DNA of 64,000 bases, from positions 124,837,398 through 124,901,397 of the forward strand of contig JAVHZZ010000005.1 of the NCBI GenBank assembly GCA_036250195.1, written 5' to 3'. Positions within the stretch are counted from its first letter, which is position 1. Every line of letters begins with the position of its first letter. The notes under the pieces were generated by a model. The model ran no database searches, was not told the DNA's origin, and saw only the letters and a program-made list of their open reading frames with translations. Both the position numbers and the translations under genes were made by a program. Positions 45,158 to 56,278 of the stretch are shown piece by piece. Source of the stretch: Mixophyes australis. Its lineage: Eukaryota > Chordata > Amphibia > Anura > Limnodynastidae.

Positions 45158-45673
45158 TCAGAGGAAGCATCCAAACTCTCTTGGTGTAAAGGTTGTGACC
45201 GAGGGTGTGAGGATGGGCCAGGGGGATAGCCATGGTGATAGTACGGGGAGTAAATGGGCATAGTATGGGTGATAGTCATGGGCATGGGGATAGTCATGGG
45301 CATGGGTATAGGCATGGGCGGCAGACACAGAAGGGGCAGGAGGTGGAGAGTTGGGTAGTTCAGAAATCTCATGAGGGAGCTGGTGGTCTGGGGAGTGGGA
45401 AGTGGGTGTGGAATGGTGTGCAATGGGTGAAGTAGTGACAAGTGGTGGAGGGCGTGTGGAGTGGTCCATATAAATTTGTTGCAGAAGGGTGGCAATAATG
45501 GTGAGTGTGGTATTTACTAAGGACTTTTGGGTGCCAAAATTTGAAAGTGTAATATTTAACGTGGTGAGTTGATTGTCAAATTGGTGCTCCATACGGGTGA
45601 GGGTGTTTGAAATTGAAGCTAAATGTGTCTCTTGTGCTTCGCTGGCGGACTTAATGTTGCCTGATGTGCGCAA
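45158..45673 (-). pseudogene. Myb/SANT-like protein (Harbinger/NAIF1 type), C-terminal exon
   Basis: A 171-codon open frame reads 'ASEAQETHLASISNTLTRME' with a coiled-coil-like stretch, followed by a Pro/His-rich tail (repeated His-Ala-His-Asp/Tyr motifs). This order is typical of the Myb-like partner proteins of PIF/Harbinger transposons and related NAIF1-like proteins. A splice acceptor such as 'cacatcag' at about 45,660 is possible. The upstream exons at 47,507-48,178 are on the same strand, and a LINE sits between them. I found no Harbinger DDE transposase nearby. Function is inferred only from weak resemblance. Confidence 0.45.
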
Positions 45674-45734
45674 GTGACTGCAGCCTCAAGAGTCTGGAAG
45701 CCTCCATCTGAGTGGCATCCACATCACTGAAATC

Positions 45735-47035
45735 TAGAAATCAAAATTTGTACTTGGATCGAAAACTGGTTAGAGAATAGGGAACAGAGAGTTGTGATAA
45801 ATGGAACATTTTCTAATTGGTCAAAGGTCTTAAGTGGAGTTACTCAAGGTTCCGTGCTGGGACCACTCCTTTTTAATATATTTATTAATGACCTTGGTGA
45901 TGGTTTAGAGAGTAAAGTTTCTATTTTTGCAGATGACACTAAACTCTGTAAGGTAATAAAATCAGAGCAAGATGTAGCTTCTCTACAGAGGGACTTAAAT
46001 AAACTGGAGGATTGGGCGGCTAAATGGAATATGAGGTTTAACACAGATAAATGTAAGGTTATGCATTCAGGGATCAAAAACAAGAACGCAATCTATAAAT
46101 TAAATGGAATTAATTTGGGAGAATCTATAATGGAAAAGGATTTGGGAGTGCTCGTAGACAGTAGACTTAGCAATAGTGCTCAATGTCAAGCAGCAGCTGC
46201 AAGGACAAACAAAGTATTGGCATGCATAAAAAGGGGCATAGATGCAAGGGAAGACAGTGTAATTTTGCCATTGTCTAAATCATTGGTAAGACCTCATCTT
46301 GAATATGCAGTACAGTTCTGGGCACCACTCTATAAAAATGATAATTTGGAACTAGAAAGGGTTCAGAGAAGGGCGACAAAATTGATAAAGGGTATGGAGT
46401 CATTAAGTTATGAGGAAAGGTTAGCCAGTTTAGGCATGTTTACTTTAGAAAAGAGGCGCCTAAGGGGAGATATGATTACTATGTACAAATACATTAGGGA
46501 TCAATACAGAGAGCTTTCATGGGAACTTTTTACCCCAAGGACCATACACAGGACACGTGGTCATCCCCTAAGGTTAGAGGAGAGGAAATTTCACAACCAG
46601 CAAAGGAAGGGGTTCTTTACAGTAAGGGCAGTCAAGATATGGAATTCATTGCCAGGGAAGGTTGTGATGGCAGATTCAATAGATATGTTTAAGAAAGGGT
46701 TAGACAAATTTTTAGCGGAAAGGTGTATCCAGGGATACGACCGTTAATTTAAAATAAAGGATAGTAGTGGATATAGGGTAAAAATTGGATTGCAATATAG
46801 AGTCTGGGGGGATTTTCAAAATTGAAACAGATGGGCGGTTGCCTACTCTGGATTAATTTCAAATATAAGTGCAGGATCGCAGGAGATCCAAAATAGGTTG
46901 AACTTGATGGACTGGTGTCTTTTTTCAACCTCATCAACTATGTTACTATCTTTAAGGTTTGGTGCCTTCATATATGTAAAAACTGGTTTGTCTGGGATGA
47001 TTTTTCAACCTCATCAACTATGTTACTATGTTACT
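45735..47035 (+). mobile_element. 5'-truncated CR1/L2-type LINE
   Basis: The element starts within the reverse transcriptase domain ('WIENWLENREQRVV' upstream of the ORF Met) and ends with 'tttttcaacctcatcaacta' and the short repeat 'tgttactatgttac', characteristic of CR1/L2-like 3' ends in amphibian genomes. The 3' tail occurs twice (about 46,920-46,948 and 47,004-47,035). It is inserted into the Myb-like pseudogene. Confidence 0.8.
45794..46747 (+). pseudogene. LINE reverse transcriptase, C-terminal 317 aa
   Basis: The frame contains RT motifs 'GVTQGSVLGPLLFNIFINDL' and 'FADDTKL' (catalytic Asp pair) and then the long thumb and C-terminal region with 'LGVLVDSRL', 'RPHLEYAVQFWAPLY', 'ERVQRRATKL' and 'RTRGHPLRL', as in CR1/L2 and jockey-like elements. 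The endonuclease and N-terminal RT are absent through 5' truncation, the normal fate of LINE copies. The remaining 317 codons have no stop, which suggests a fairly recent copy. It cannot be active. Confidence 0.9.
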
Positions 47036-47506
47036 GGCAGGCACCCCCACTTCGGCTATGTCCTCCGCCCCCTCTTCTGCATGTGGGCCTTCATCTGTCT
47101 CACGTTCTGGATATAGAGCAAAAGAAAAAAACAAAAATTTGCTTCAAAACTAAGCAACCAAAAAGTAAAAGCATTGGCAAAATATTATTTCAGACAATGT
47201 GTTATGCATCCATTTTGACGAGGATGACAACAGGGAATTTAGCACCAAACATGACTTGGTAGTCCCAAATAGCAACCATGTCTATTAAGTACATGTGGTT
47301 TGGACATTCACAATGATATATATTTAGGTTTGGATTTAGATAGGAACAACAGATTAAAAACAGTGTAGACCTTTCATTCCCTATTATGTGGTTCACAAAC
47401 AGTATGACTGGAAAGGTTGCATTTTATGGCACATACTGATAGAGGTGCCACATGTTTCCAAACACAGCATAAACAGTAACAGACATATTAAATATTTATA
47501 ATTTAC

Positions 47507-47700
47507 CTAGGGGAGACAGCGCCCGTGTTAGGGGTGGGTCACAGCCTGTATCAGTGCGGTCCACCCCAACAAGTTCCACCTCGGATATTGCCACACTAGC
47601 ACGCTCCTTTAGTGCTGTGAGGTGTAGCTCTTGGGGAGTTTCTTCTACGTGCATCCTTGCGGACGCCATATTTTTTTTCTGCCGCTGTTTATAGTCTCCC
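47507..47700 (-). pseudogene. Myb/SANT-like protein, middle exon
   Basis: On the minus strand 'GDYKQRQKKNMASARMHVEE' is followed by 'LHLTALKERASVAI' and 'ELVGVDRTDTGCDPP', matching the pattern 'DYK...K.A.AR.H...T..ELHLT..EERV' after the Myb_DNA-bind_5 domain in Harbinger Myb-like proteins. A donor site 'ctag/gtaaat' lies at 47,506/47,507. A further in-frame piece, 'EGPHAEEGAEDIAEVGVP', is at about 47,040-47,105, right against the LINE end. Confidence 0.55.
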
Positions 47701-47984
47701 CATATGTGGAAATGTGAAATAATAATTTGCCTTTGAATGGTTGGATAGTCAAAAGCATGCAACATAATAGTGTCCCATTTAGAAAAACACACAAAGTAGC
47801 ACTACAACTATACAGTGAAATGGGTGTGGCTTTTCCTGTGTGGATAATGTTGAAAACGTTACTTTAAAAATTGTATAAGTACACTTGGAGGCAACCATGG
47901 GCATTTTCTAGTTTAACTAAGGCCTTGACAGACAAATTACTTACACAGAAACAATATGTGTCAAGCTCATAGTCGTCAGACTTG

Positions 47985-48178
47985 GACTATGTTTGGATTA
48001 AAATGGTACCGTTTCTGCACTTCGTGCCTTAGACGCTGACATGGAGCGATAGCATTGATTTGTCGAGTAATCTCATTCCATTGGGTAGCTTTCTCCACTG
48101 CACTCAGGCGTGTTATCCCCTGAATGAAAGTGGTTGATGACTTCTTCCACGAGAATTAGTACTTCACAATCTGAATTT
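47985..48178 (-). pseudogene. Myb/SANT-like DNA-binding domain exon (frameshifted)
   Basis: The minus strand reads 'SDCEVLILVEEVINHFHSG', then after a frameshift 'TRLSAVEKATQWNEITRQIN' and 'RLRHEVQKRYHF'. The spacing of conserved aromatic and basic residues fits a Myb/SANT-like (Myb_DNA-bind_5) domain, which would bind DNA. The frameshift near 48,120 suggests a decayed copy. The part from 48,240 to 48,540 may hold an N-terminal exon ('GSKRKKPKRES' is a possible nuclear signal) but is not clear. Confidence 0.5.
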
Positions 48179-48689
48179 TTATAAATACTGCTATATTTTG
48201 ACATAAATAACTATGTGTTGCAACTACAATTAATGTGTACTAATTACAAATGTGTGTATTCGTGTGAATGTGTGTAAAACCTGTTATTGCCACTTGTTGT
48301 GGCCAGATACGCCCTTCCACGCCGTAGCGTGCTCTACGCATAATTTCAGACACAGACAACCAAGTTTGCTCGATATTAATTGAAATTACTTTATCCAATT
48401 TGCTGACTTCGACAATGTATACATACATATACACACACATATATGTATATGTGTATGTATAAATCGGTATCATTAATTGATTTGAAATCCATTCTTCCCT
48501 CATCCCCATTAGACTCTCTCTTTGGTTTCTTTCTCTTACTTCCCGACTCCACTTCTACAGTCCTGGCCAAAAGTTTTGAGAATGACACAAGTATTGGTTT
48601 TTTCACAAAGTCAGATGTTGTTATGGTATACTGAAGTAAAATTACAAGCATTTCATAAGTGTCATAGGCTTTCATTGACAATTACATTA

Positions 48690-49729
48690 AGTATATGCAA
48701 AGAGTAAATATTTGCAGTCTTGACCCTTCTTTTTGAAGACCTCTGCAATTTGATCTGTTAATCAACTTCTGGACCACATACTGACTGTTGGCTGCCCATT
48801 CTTGTCTAATCAATGCTTCGAGTTTGTCAGAATTTGTGGGTTGTTTTGTATTTCCACCTGCCTCTTGAGGATTGGCCACAAGTTCTCAATGGCATTAAGG
48901 TCTGGGGAGTTTCCTGGCCATGGACCCAAAATTTTGACTTAGATATCACTTTTGCCTCATGGCAAGTTTCTACATCATGCTGAAAAAGGCATTGTTTGTC
49001 ACCAAACTGTTCTTGGATGGTTGGGAGAAGTTGCTCTTGGAGGATGTTTTAGTACCATTCTTTACTCATGACTCTGTTCTTAGGCAAAATTGTGAGTGAG
49101 CCCACTACCTTGCCTGAGAAGCAACCCCACACATTAATGGTCTCAGGATGCTTTACTGTTGGCATGACACAGGACTGATGGTAGCGATCACCTTTCCTTC
49201 TCCGGACAAGCATTTTTCAAGATGCCCCAAACAATCTGAAAGGGGATTCATCAGAGAAAAGGACTTTACCCCAGTCCTCAGCAGTCCAGTTGCAAAATAT
49301 CAGTCCGTCCCTGATGTTTTTACTGAAGAGAAGTGGCTTCTTTGCTGGCCTTCTTGACACCACGCCGTCCTCCAAAAGTCTTCGCCTCACTGTGCATGCA
49401 GATGCATTAACACCTAATTACTGCCATTCCTGAACAAGTTCTGCACCGGTGGTGCCCCGATTCTGCAGCTGAATAAACTTTAGGAGACGGTACTGGCGCT
49501 TGCTGGACGTTCTTGAGCGACCTGAAGCCTTCTTCACAACTATTGAACCTCTCTCCTTGAAGTTCTTGATGATCCTATAAATGGTTGATTTAGGTGCAAT
49601 CTTACCAGCAGCAATATGCTTGCCTGTGAAGCCCTTTTTGTGCAAAGCAATGTTGACTGCACGTGTTTCCTTGCAGATAACCATGGTTAACAGAGGAAGA
49701 ACAATGATTTCAAGCACCATCCTCCTTTT
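48690..49729 (-). pseudogene. Tc1-like transposase (broken)
   Basis: The N-terminal paired-type HTH ('KGFTGKHIAAGKIAPKSTIY', 'RIIKNFKERGS') and the GRPR-like linker ('SGRSRTSSKRQYRLL') form an open stretch at 49,418-49,729, ended by a stop. Downstream in various frames are 'LFSDESPFRLFG' (first catalytic Asp), 'TINVWGCFSGKVVG', 'FQHDVETCHEAK' in place of the usual DNAPCH block (second Asp) and 'DLNAIENLWPIL' (Glu), so it belongs to the DDE Tc1 group. Several stops and frameshifts show decay. Gypsy B inserted near its start codon. Confidence 0.9.
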
Positions 49730-51172
49730 TGTCACTCACCGGACCGTGAGTGCCTCTGCGCTGGTGCGTGGTTCTCTATCCTTCCTGCCGGCGCCTGTCC
49801 TGAGCCACGGCCGTCCGCCATCTTGATGGACTGCGCATGCGCAGCATCCATGAACTCTTATGACCTTGCTTTTAACCTAATTGGTGTATCAATCACCTCT
49901 CCCTATTTAAGGCACCTGTGGCCATTGTATCGTTGCCTGATCTTGAGTCTCATTCCCTGTGAGTCTCTGAAGGTGTCTCCTGTGTCCTGCTCGTATCTTC
50001 AGTTTCCTGCTGGATTACCTGCTCTGCTCAATGGCGGTTCCCATACCCGCTACTGACTCCTGTGTCCTGCTCGTGTCTTCAGCTGTCTGCTGGATTACCT
50101 GCTCTGCTCATCGACGGTTCCCATACCCGCTACTGACTCCTGTGTCCTGCTCGTGTCTTCAGCTGTCTGCTGGATTACCTGCTCTGCTCACCTGCGGTTC
50201 CCATACTCGCTACAGTCTCTCAGCTCTCCTGCTGTGCCTGCATATCCTCGTTGGACAAGCTTCTCTACTCAGCAGCAGTATGCATACTTGTTATTGACTA
50301 TTAGCCATTATGCTGCATATCTGTTTGAACAAGCTTCTCTACTCAGCAGCAGTATCCATACTCGCTATAGACTATTAGCCGTTACGCTGCATATCTGTTT
50401 GAACAAGCTTCTCTACTCAGCAGCGATATCCATACTTGTTATTGACTATCAGCTGTTATCCTGTATATCCGCTTTGGACAAGCTTCTCTACTCAGCAGTG
50501 GTATACATACCCACTATAGACTATTAGCTGTGACGCTGCATATCTGTTTGGGACTAGCTCCTCTGCTCTCCAATTGTATTTATACAGTTATAGACTCTTA
50601 TCACTCCTCCACTTATCCGCACCTGGACAAGTCCTCACCTCATCACAGCAGTGGTACAACTTGCTATACGCAGACCACTGACTCTCCTGTTACCTACCTA
50701 CACCTGGACAAGTCTTCCCTTTACAGCAGTGGTACAACTTGCAATACGCAGACCATTGACTCTCCCGCTACCTACCTGCACCTGGACAAGTCTTCTCATC
50801 ACAGTAGTGATACAACTTGCTATACGCAGACCACTGACTCTCCTGCTACCTACCTGCACCTGGACAAGTCTTTCCTTCACAGCAGTGGTACAACTTGCTA
50901 TCCGCAGACCACTGACTCTCCCGTTACCTTCCTTCACCTGTTCACGTCCACTCTACTTTCCTATCAGTACAGCTGCAAGTCGCTGACTCTCCTACCAGTA
51001 TAGCTGCAAGTCACTGACTCTCATCTATTCCATTGGCATTCTCTCTCCATCTGCTGTTATATACGTTCCTACTATTCACCCTACTGCCCAGAGGTCCGCT
51101 GTGTAAACCCTGCCCCTCTGGTAAGCATTGTCAACTGGTGAATCCTGGGCAGAACTCCTAGTGCCCGTGACA
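49730..51172 (+). repeat. Gypsy B(+) 5' LTR (1,443 bp)
   Basis: It starts TGTCAC and ends GTGACA as in gypsy A, but the body differs. YY1-type CCGCCATCTT (49,815-49,824), NRF1-type site (49,832-49,843) and TATA-like TATTTAA (49,904-49,910) precede 'ttgcctgatctt' (49,933-49,944), the predicted RNA start. Downstream are three arrays of ~77-80-bp modules: 'cctgctctgctca..cggttcccatacccgctac' (three and a part), 'aagcttctctactcagcag..gtat' (four to five) and 'cagtggtacaacttgctat' (four). Confidence 0.92.
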
Positions 51173-51174
51173 GT

Positions 51175-51186
51175 AAGATCAGGCAA
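51175..51186 (+). other. Self-priming site of gypsy B(+)
   Basis: 'aagatcaggcaa' is the exact 12-nt reverse complement of 49,933-49,944. It overlaps the first base of the gag ATG (51,186). Confidence 0.65.
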
Positions 51187-52073
51187 TGACAGACCCAGGA
51201 TCGGAACCAACAGCTAAAGAGATGCTGCAGTACCTGGTTACTCGGATTGAACAACAAGATGTTCGACAGCAACAGTTAATCCAATGTTGTCAGGCTCTAG
51301 CCTCCCGAGGAATCCCTGTGCAAAATGTAGCAGCTACTGTTGATCCTCCAGTACCTTCTTCCCCAGTGCCATCCCAGGTGTCTACCATTTCCACGCTACA
51401 CCTGCCTACTCCCTCTATGATGGAGACCCGAAAACCTGTAGGGGTTTTCTTAACCAATGTTCCATTCATTTCGAACTTCAACCTCACAACTTTTCTACTC
51501 ATCGTTCTAAAGTGGCCTACCTCATCTCTTTGTTTTCCGGACAGGCTCTCGCATGGGCCTCCCCTCTGTGGGAAAGAAATGACCCTTTATTGGAAGATTG
51601 TGCCATGTTTATTTCTACGTTTCGAAGAATTTTTGACGAACCTGGTCGTGTTATCTCTGCAGCTTCCAGTATTCTCCGACTACGCCAAGGATCCCGGTCA
51701 GTAGCCCAGTGTGTCATCCAATTTCGGATTCTTGCCTCCGAGCTCCAATGGAACACTGAGGCGCTGATAGCTGCCTTCTGGCAGGGTCTTGCCGACAAGA
51801 TCAAAGATGCACTGACCTCACAAGAGTTACCCTCCTCCTTGGACGACTTGATTTCTCTATGCCACCGTGTAGACATGAGCTTTCGTGAGAGAGATTCCGA
51901 AAGAGGAACTTCTTCCAAAGCGCCTGTTCGCTCAGCATCTCAAGTTCGTCATCTTCCAAACTAACATCTGAAGAGAGGGAGGGCCGAGTGAAAAATAGAC
52001 TCTGCATCTATTGCGCCGACTCTACTCACATGCTGAACTCATGCCCTAGAAGGTCGGGAAATGCCAGGCCCTA
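51186..52073 (+). pseudogene. gag: Gag of gypsy B(+), frameshifted
   Basis: The start 'MTDPGSEPTAKEMLQYLVTR' matches gypsy A Gag. A frameshift near 51,415 moves the rest to another frame, which is open to 51,964 and includes 'AYLISLFSGQALAWASPLWE'. A deletion and a second shift near 51,950 precede the zinc knuckle 'LCIYCADSTHMLNSC'. The frameshift heptamer GGGAAAT is kept at 52,056-52,062. Non-functional. Confidence 0.9.
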
Positions 52074-52089
52074 ACCAGTTCTGGAGAGG

Positions 52090-52556
52090 TAAGGTTAAGG
52101 TCCCTGGAGTCCTCTCCATTTTCTATGGATTCTAAAATCTGTGCTTTTAATGTTACCGTTTCCTTTGCTACCAAGTCATTTATGTCTCAAGCGCTTCTAG
52201 ACTCTGGAGCTGCTGGAAACTTTATCTCTAGTTCTCTAGTGAATCAATGGTCCCTACCAGTGATTCCTTTAAAAGCAGCTATCGCTGTCACCGCTATCGA
52301 TGGTTCTCGCATAATTAATGGACTCATCACTCAATGTACGACTCCATTGTCCCTTCAAATCGGAGCCTTACACCAGGAGAAAATTTCTTTGCTGGTCCTT
52401 CCTGTTACCACCAGTCCCATTGTACTTGGCCTTCCATGGCTTCAACTTCATTCTCCTCAGATTGACTGGAACACTCCTCAAGTCACTTCCTGGGGTCCGG
52501 ATTGTCGTCATAGATGTCTGTCTCAAGTTGTTCCACTCAAAATAAATCAATCTTCT
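52090..52556 (+). pseudogene. pol: Pol of gypsy B(+), protease part
   Basis: It encodes 'ALLDSGAAGNFISSSLVNQW' (aspartic protease) and 'SPIVLGLPWLQLHSPQIDWN'. It is open to 52,556, where the reversed element begins after cttct. The same frame resumes at 57,536 with 'GLPPQYASFADVFDK'. Confidence 0.9.
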
Positions 52557-54041
52557 TGTCACGGGCACTAGGGGTCTTGCCCAGGATTTCACCAGTTGAC
52601 TATGCTTACCAGAGAGGCAGAGTTTGCACAGCGGTCCTCATGCAGCAGGGTGAATAGTGGAACGTATATAACAGCAGATGGAGAGAGGATGCCAATGGAA
52701 TTGATGATAGTCAGTGACTTGCAGCTATACTGGTAAATGAGTCAGCGACTTGCAGCTATACTGGTAGATGAGTCAGCGACTTGCATCTATAGTGGAAAGG
52801 CAGGTTTGAACCACGGAGACCAGGGTGGACGTGAGCAGGTGATGGAAGGTAACAGGAGAGTCAGTGGTCTGCGGATAGCAAGTTGTACCACTGCTGTGAA
52901 GGGAAGACTTGTCCAGGTGCAGGTAGGTAGCGGGGAAGTCAGTGGTCTGCGAACAGCAAGTTGTATCACTGCTATGGTGAGAAGACTGGTCCAGGTGCAG
53001 GTAGGTAGCGGGGAAGTCAGCGGTCTGCGTACAGCAAGTTGTACCACTGCTATGGTGAGAAGACTTGTCCTGGTGCAGGTAGGTAGCAGGGAAGTCAGTG
53101 GTCTGCGTACAGCAATATGTACCACTGCTAGTAAGTGAGGAGTCGTTCAGGTGCGGATGAGTGGAGGCATGCAAAGAGTCAATAATGGTATGAAGACACT
53201 GAGAGCAGAGAGGAACTTGTTCCAAACAGATATGCAGCGATTACAGCTAATAGTCTATAACGGTATGTATACCGCTGCTGAGTAGAGAGGCTTGCACAGA
53301 GTGGATATGCGGGATAATAACTGATAGTCAATCACAAGTATGCATATCACTGCTGAGTAGAGAAGCTTGTTCCAAACAGATATGCAGCGTAACAACAAAT
53401 ATTCTATAGCGGGTATGGATACCGCTGCAGGGTAGAGAAGCTTGTCCTAGGCGGATATGCAAAGTAACAGTTGATAGTCAATAACAATTAAGCATACCGC
53501 TGACGAGTAGAGAAGTTTGTCCACAAGGATATGCAGGCACAGCAGGGACGCTGAACGGCTGTAGCGGGTATGGGAACCGCAGGTGAGCAGAGCAGGTAAT
53601 CAGAAGCTAGCTGAGGACACGAGCAAGACACAGGAGTCTGTAGCAGGTATGAGAACCGCTGATGAGCAGGGCAGGTAATCCAGAAGCCAGCTGAGGACAC
53701 GAGCAGGATACAGGAATCAGTAGCGGGTATGGAAACCACCGATGAGTAGCACAGGTAATCAGCAGGAAGCTGAGGACACTAGCAGAACACAGGAGACACC
53801 TTAAGAGACTCACAGGGAATTAGACTCAAGATCAGGCAACGAGGTAATGAGCACAGGTACCTTAAATAGGGAGAGGTGCCTGATCCACCAATGAGATTAA
53901 AAGCAAAGGTTATAAGTTCGTGGATGCTGCGCATGCGCAGTGCATCAAGATGGCGGACGGCCGCGGTTTAGGACAGGCGCCGGCAGGAAGGCTAGAGAAC
54001 CGCGCACCAGCGCAGAGGCACTCACGGTCCGGTGAGTGACA
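52557..54041 (-). repeat. Gypsy B(-) 3' LTR (1,485 bp)
   Basis: Reverse complement of the B-type LTR, with TGTCAC/GTGACA ends. It contains the NRF1-type site (53,928-53,939), a YY1-type motif (53,947-53,956) and the same three module arrays as 49,730-51,172. It is 233 bp longer than its partner, mainly because of extra copies of the ~78-bp module (about 53,350-53,520). Confidence 0.92.
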
Positions 54042-56278
54042 GTACCCCCCCTTTTAAAGGTGGGCACAGAACACTTGGAGCCGGGTTTGCCCGGATACTT
54101 CGAGTAGAATTTTTTTTAGGAGAGCTGGAGCTTTGAGATCATCTGCGCGGATCCAAGAACGCTCCTCTGGACCAAAGCCCTTTCAATGCACAAGAAAACG
54201 AAGAACTCCTTGCGAAATTTTAGCATCTAAAATATGAGTAATTTCAAACTCCTCCTCTTGATGAACTTGTACTGGCCGAGGTGCTGAAGGAGGAACAGAG
54301 GAACGGTTGATGTTAAGAGGCTTGAGTAATGACACATGGAAGGCTTGGAGATACGAAGGTTCTTAGGTAATAGTAGTTTGAAGCACACCGGATTTATCAC
54401 TTGAGTGATCCTATATGGACCAATGAAACGGGGAGCAAACTTCATAGACGGAACCTTCAAGCGAATATTTTTGGTAGAAAGCCATACGCAGTCTCCAACT
54501 TTAAGTGGTGGAATTGCTCGCCTCTTTTTATCCGCAAAACACTTGTATCTGGCAGATGTCTTCTTTAGGCAGGATTTAACCCGAGACCAGATATTTTTGA
54601 AACTCTGACATACACTCTCCACTGCAGGAACTTGGGTGGGAGGGAGGGCAGGAAATTCTGGGAAAGACGGATGGTGACCGTATACCACAAAGAATGGACT
54701 TTTTGAAGATGACTCGTGATACATGTTGTTATGGGCGAATTCAGCCCATGGAAGTAAATCTATCCAGTTGTCTGAGGAAAACATCCTTATGAAAGTCTCA
54801 AGATCTTGATTGACTCTCTCGGTCTGTCCATTTGATTGAGGATGGTAGGAGGATGATAGTAATAATCGAATACCCAAGGTCTTGCAAAGGGCTCGCCAGA
54901 ATCTGGAAACGAATTGCACTCCTCTATCCGAAACAATCTCAGATGGACATCCATGAATTCGGAAGATCTCCTTGATAAAATGGTCAGCCAGAGTAGATGA
55001 GGAAGGTAAACCGGTCAAAGGAACGAAATGTGCCATTTTCTAAAATCTATCCACCACTACCCAGATGGTATTGCACTTTTTACTCGGAGGAAGATCGGTG
55101 ACAAAGTCCATACTAATATGGGTCCAAGGTTTGGAAGGAATGGGTAGTGGTTGAAGTAATCCCGCCGGTGTTCTGCAGGTAATTTTAAACTGGGAACACA
55201 CCTCACACGCGGCCACAAATTCTTTGACATCTCTCCTCATAGAGGGCCACCAGTAGCTTCGAGAAAGGACTTCTAAGGTCTTGCGTTCACCCGAATGTCC
55301 AGAAAAGCTTGAGGAATGATACCAGGACAATATTTTCCTCCGTAGAGATGGAGGCACGAGGGTTCTCCCAAATGGTAGCACCTTGGTGGAAGAAGTGGCC
55401 AGAGTCACACATTAGGGATCTAATATAGGATGGTTAGGACCATCTTCAACGTCTAAGGACGCCACAAACGCCCGAGACAAGGCGTCTGCTTTTCTATTCT
55501 TGGAAGCTGGTTTGAAGGTTATGATAAGCTCAAAACGGGAAAAGAAAAGAGATCATCTTGCTTGACGAGGATTCAAACATTGGGCTGACTGCAAATATGA
55601 CAGGTTTTTGTGAATCGTAAAAATAGTTACAGGATGACGAGCTCCCTCCAGCAGATATCTCCACTCCTCTAATGCTGCTTTTATGGCCAACAACTCCTTG
55701 TCCCCGATAGTGTAATTTCTCTCCGCAGGTAGAAGACCTCGAGAGTAGAAGGCACAAGGATGGAATTTTTGTTGCTCCGATCTTCTGGATAGTTTGGCCC
55801 CTAGGCCAACATTAGAGGCGTCTACCTCTAGGAAGAAAGGAAGAGTCATGTCAGGCTGTCGAAGAACAGGAGCGGAAGAGAAGGACTCCTTGAGGAACTG
55901 GAAAGCTTGAAGGGCCTCGGAGGACCATTGTTTAGTATTAGCTCCCTTCCGGGTCAGAGCCACTATTGGAGAGGCGATGGATGAAAAACCTTTAATGAAA
56001 CGTCTGTAGTAGTTTGCAAAACCTAAAAAACGTTGGATTGCTCGGAGAGTAGTTGGCTGGGGCCAACGTAGTTCAGCGTTCACCTTTTCAGGATCCATCT
56101 TGAGACCAACTACGGACACAATATATCCCAAGAATGGAATCTGGGATAACTCAAAGGAATATTTTTCTAAGTTGCAGAATAAAGAGTTTCTTCGGAGTCT
56201 GGAAAGGACCTCTGCCACATGTTGATGATGAGTGGGCAGATCCTGGGAAAAGATTATTATGTCGTCCAGGTAGACGAC
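54042..56278 (-). pseudogene. pol: Pol of gypsy B(-): RT C-terminal half, RNase H, integrase, chromodomain
   Basis: Minus-strand blocks are RT/RNase H (56,278-55,553, intact 'YLDDIIIFSQ'; RNase H 'TIHKNL' in place of 'TDHKNL', which removes a catalytic Asp), integrase zinc region (55,408-55,040, 'VAACEVCSQF'), integrase core and C-terminus (55,036-54,227, 'SDRGVQF', 'SNGQTERVN') and a decayed chromodomain. Breaks include a stop at 55,040-55,042 in 'VVVDRF*KMAHF', which is shared with B(+) at 59,312-59,314, and a frameshift near 54,340. A polypurine tract (54,045-54,058 on the plus strand as T/C-rich complement) precedes the LTR. Confidence 0.92.

Noticed and set aside
50530..53225. Tandem-repeat proteins (112-157 aa ORFs with 'TTCYTQTTDSP' or 'VQVGSGEVSGLR' repeats)
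   Set aside because: They are translations of the LTR hairpin modules on either strand and recur in every gypsy B LTR.
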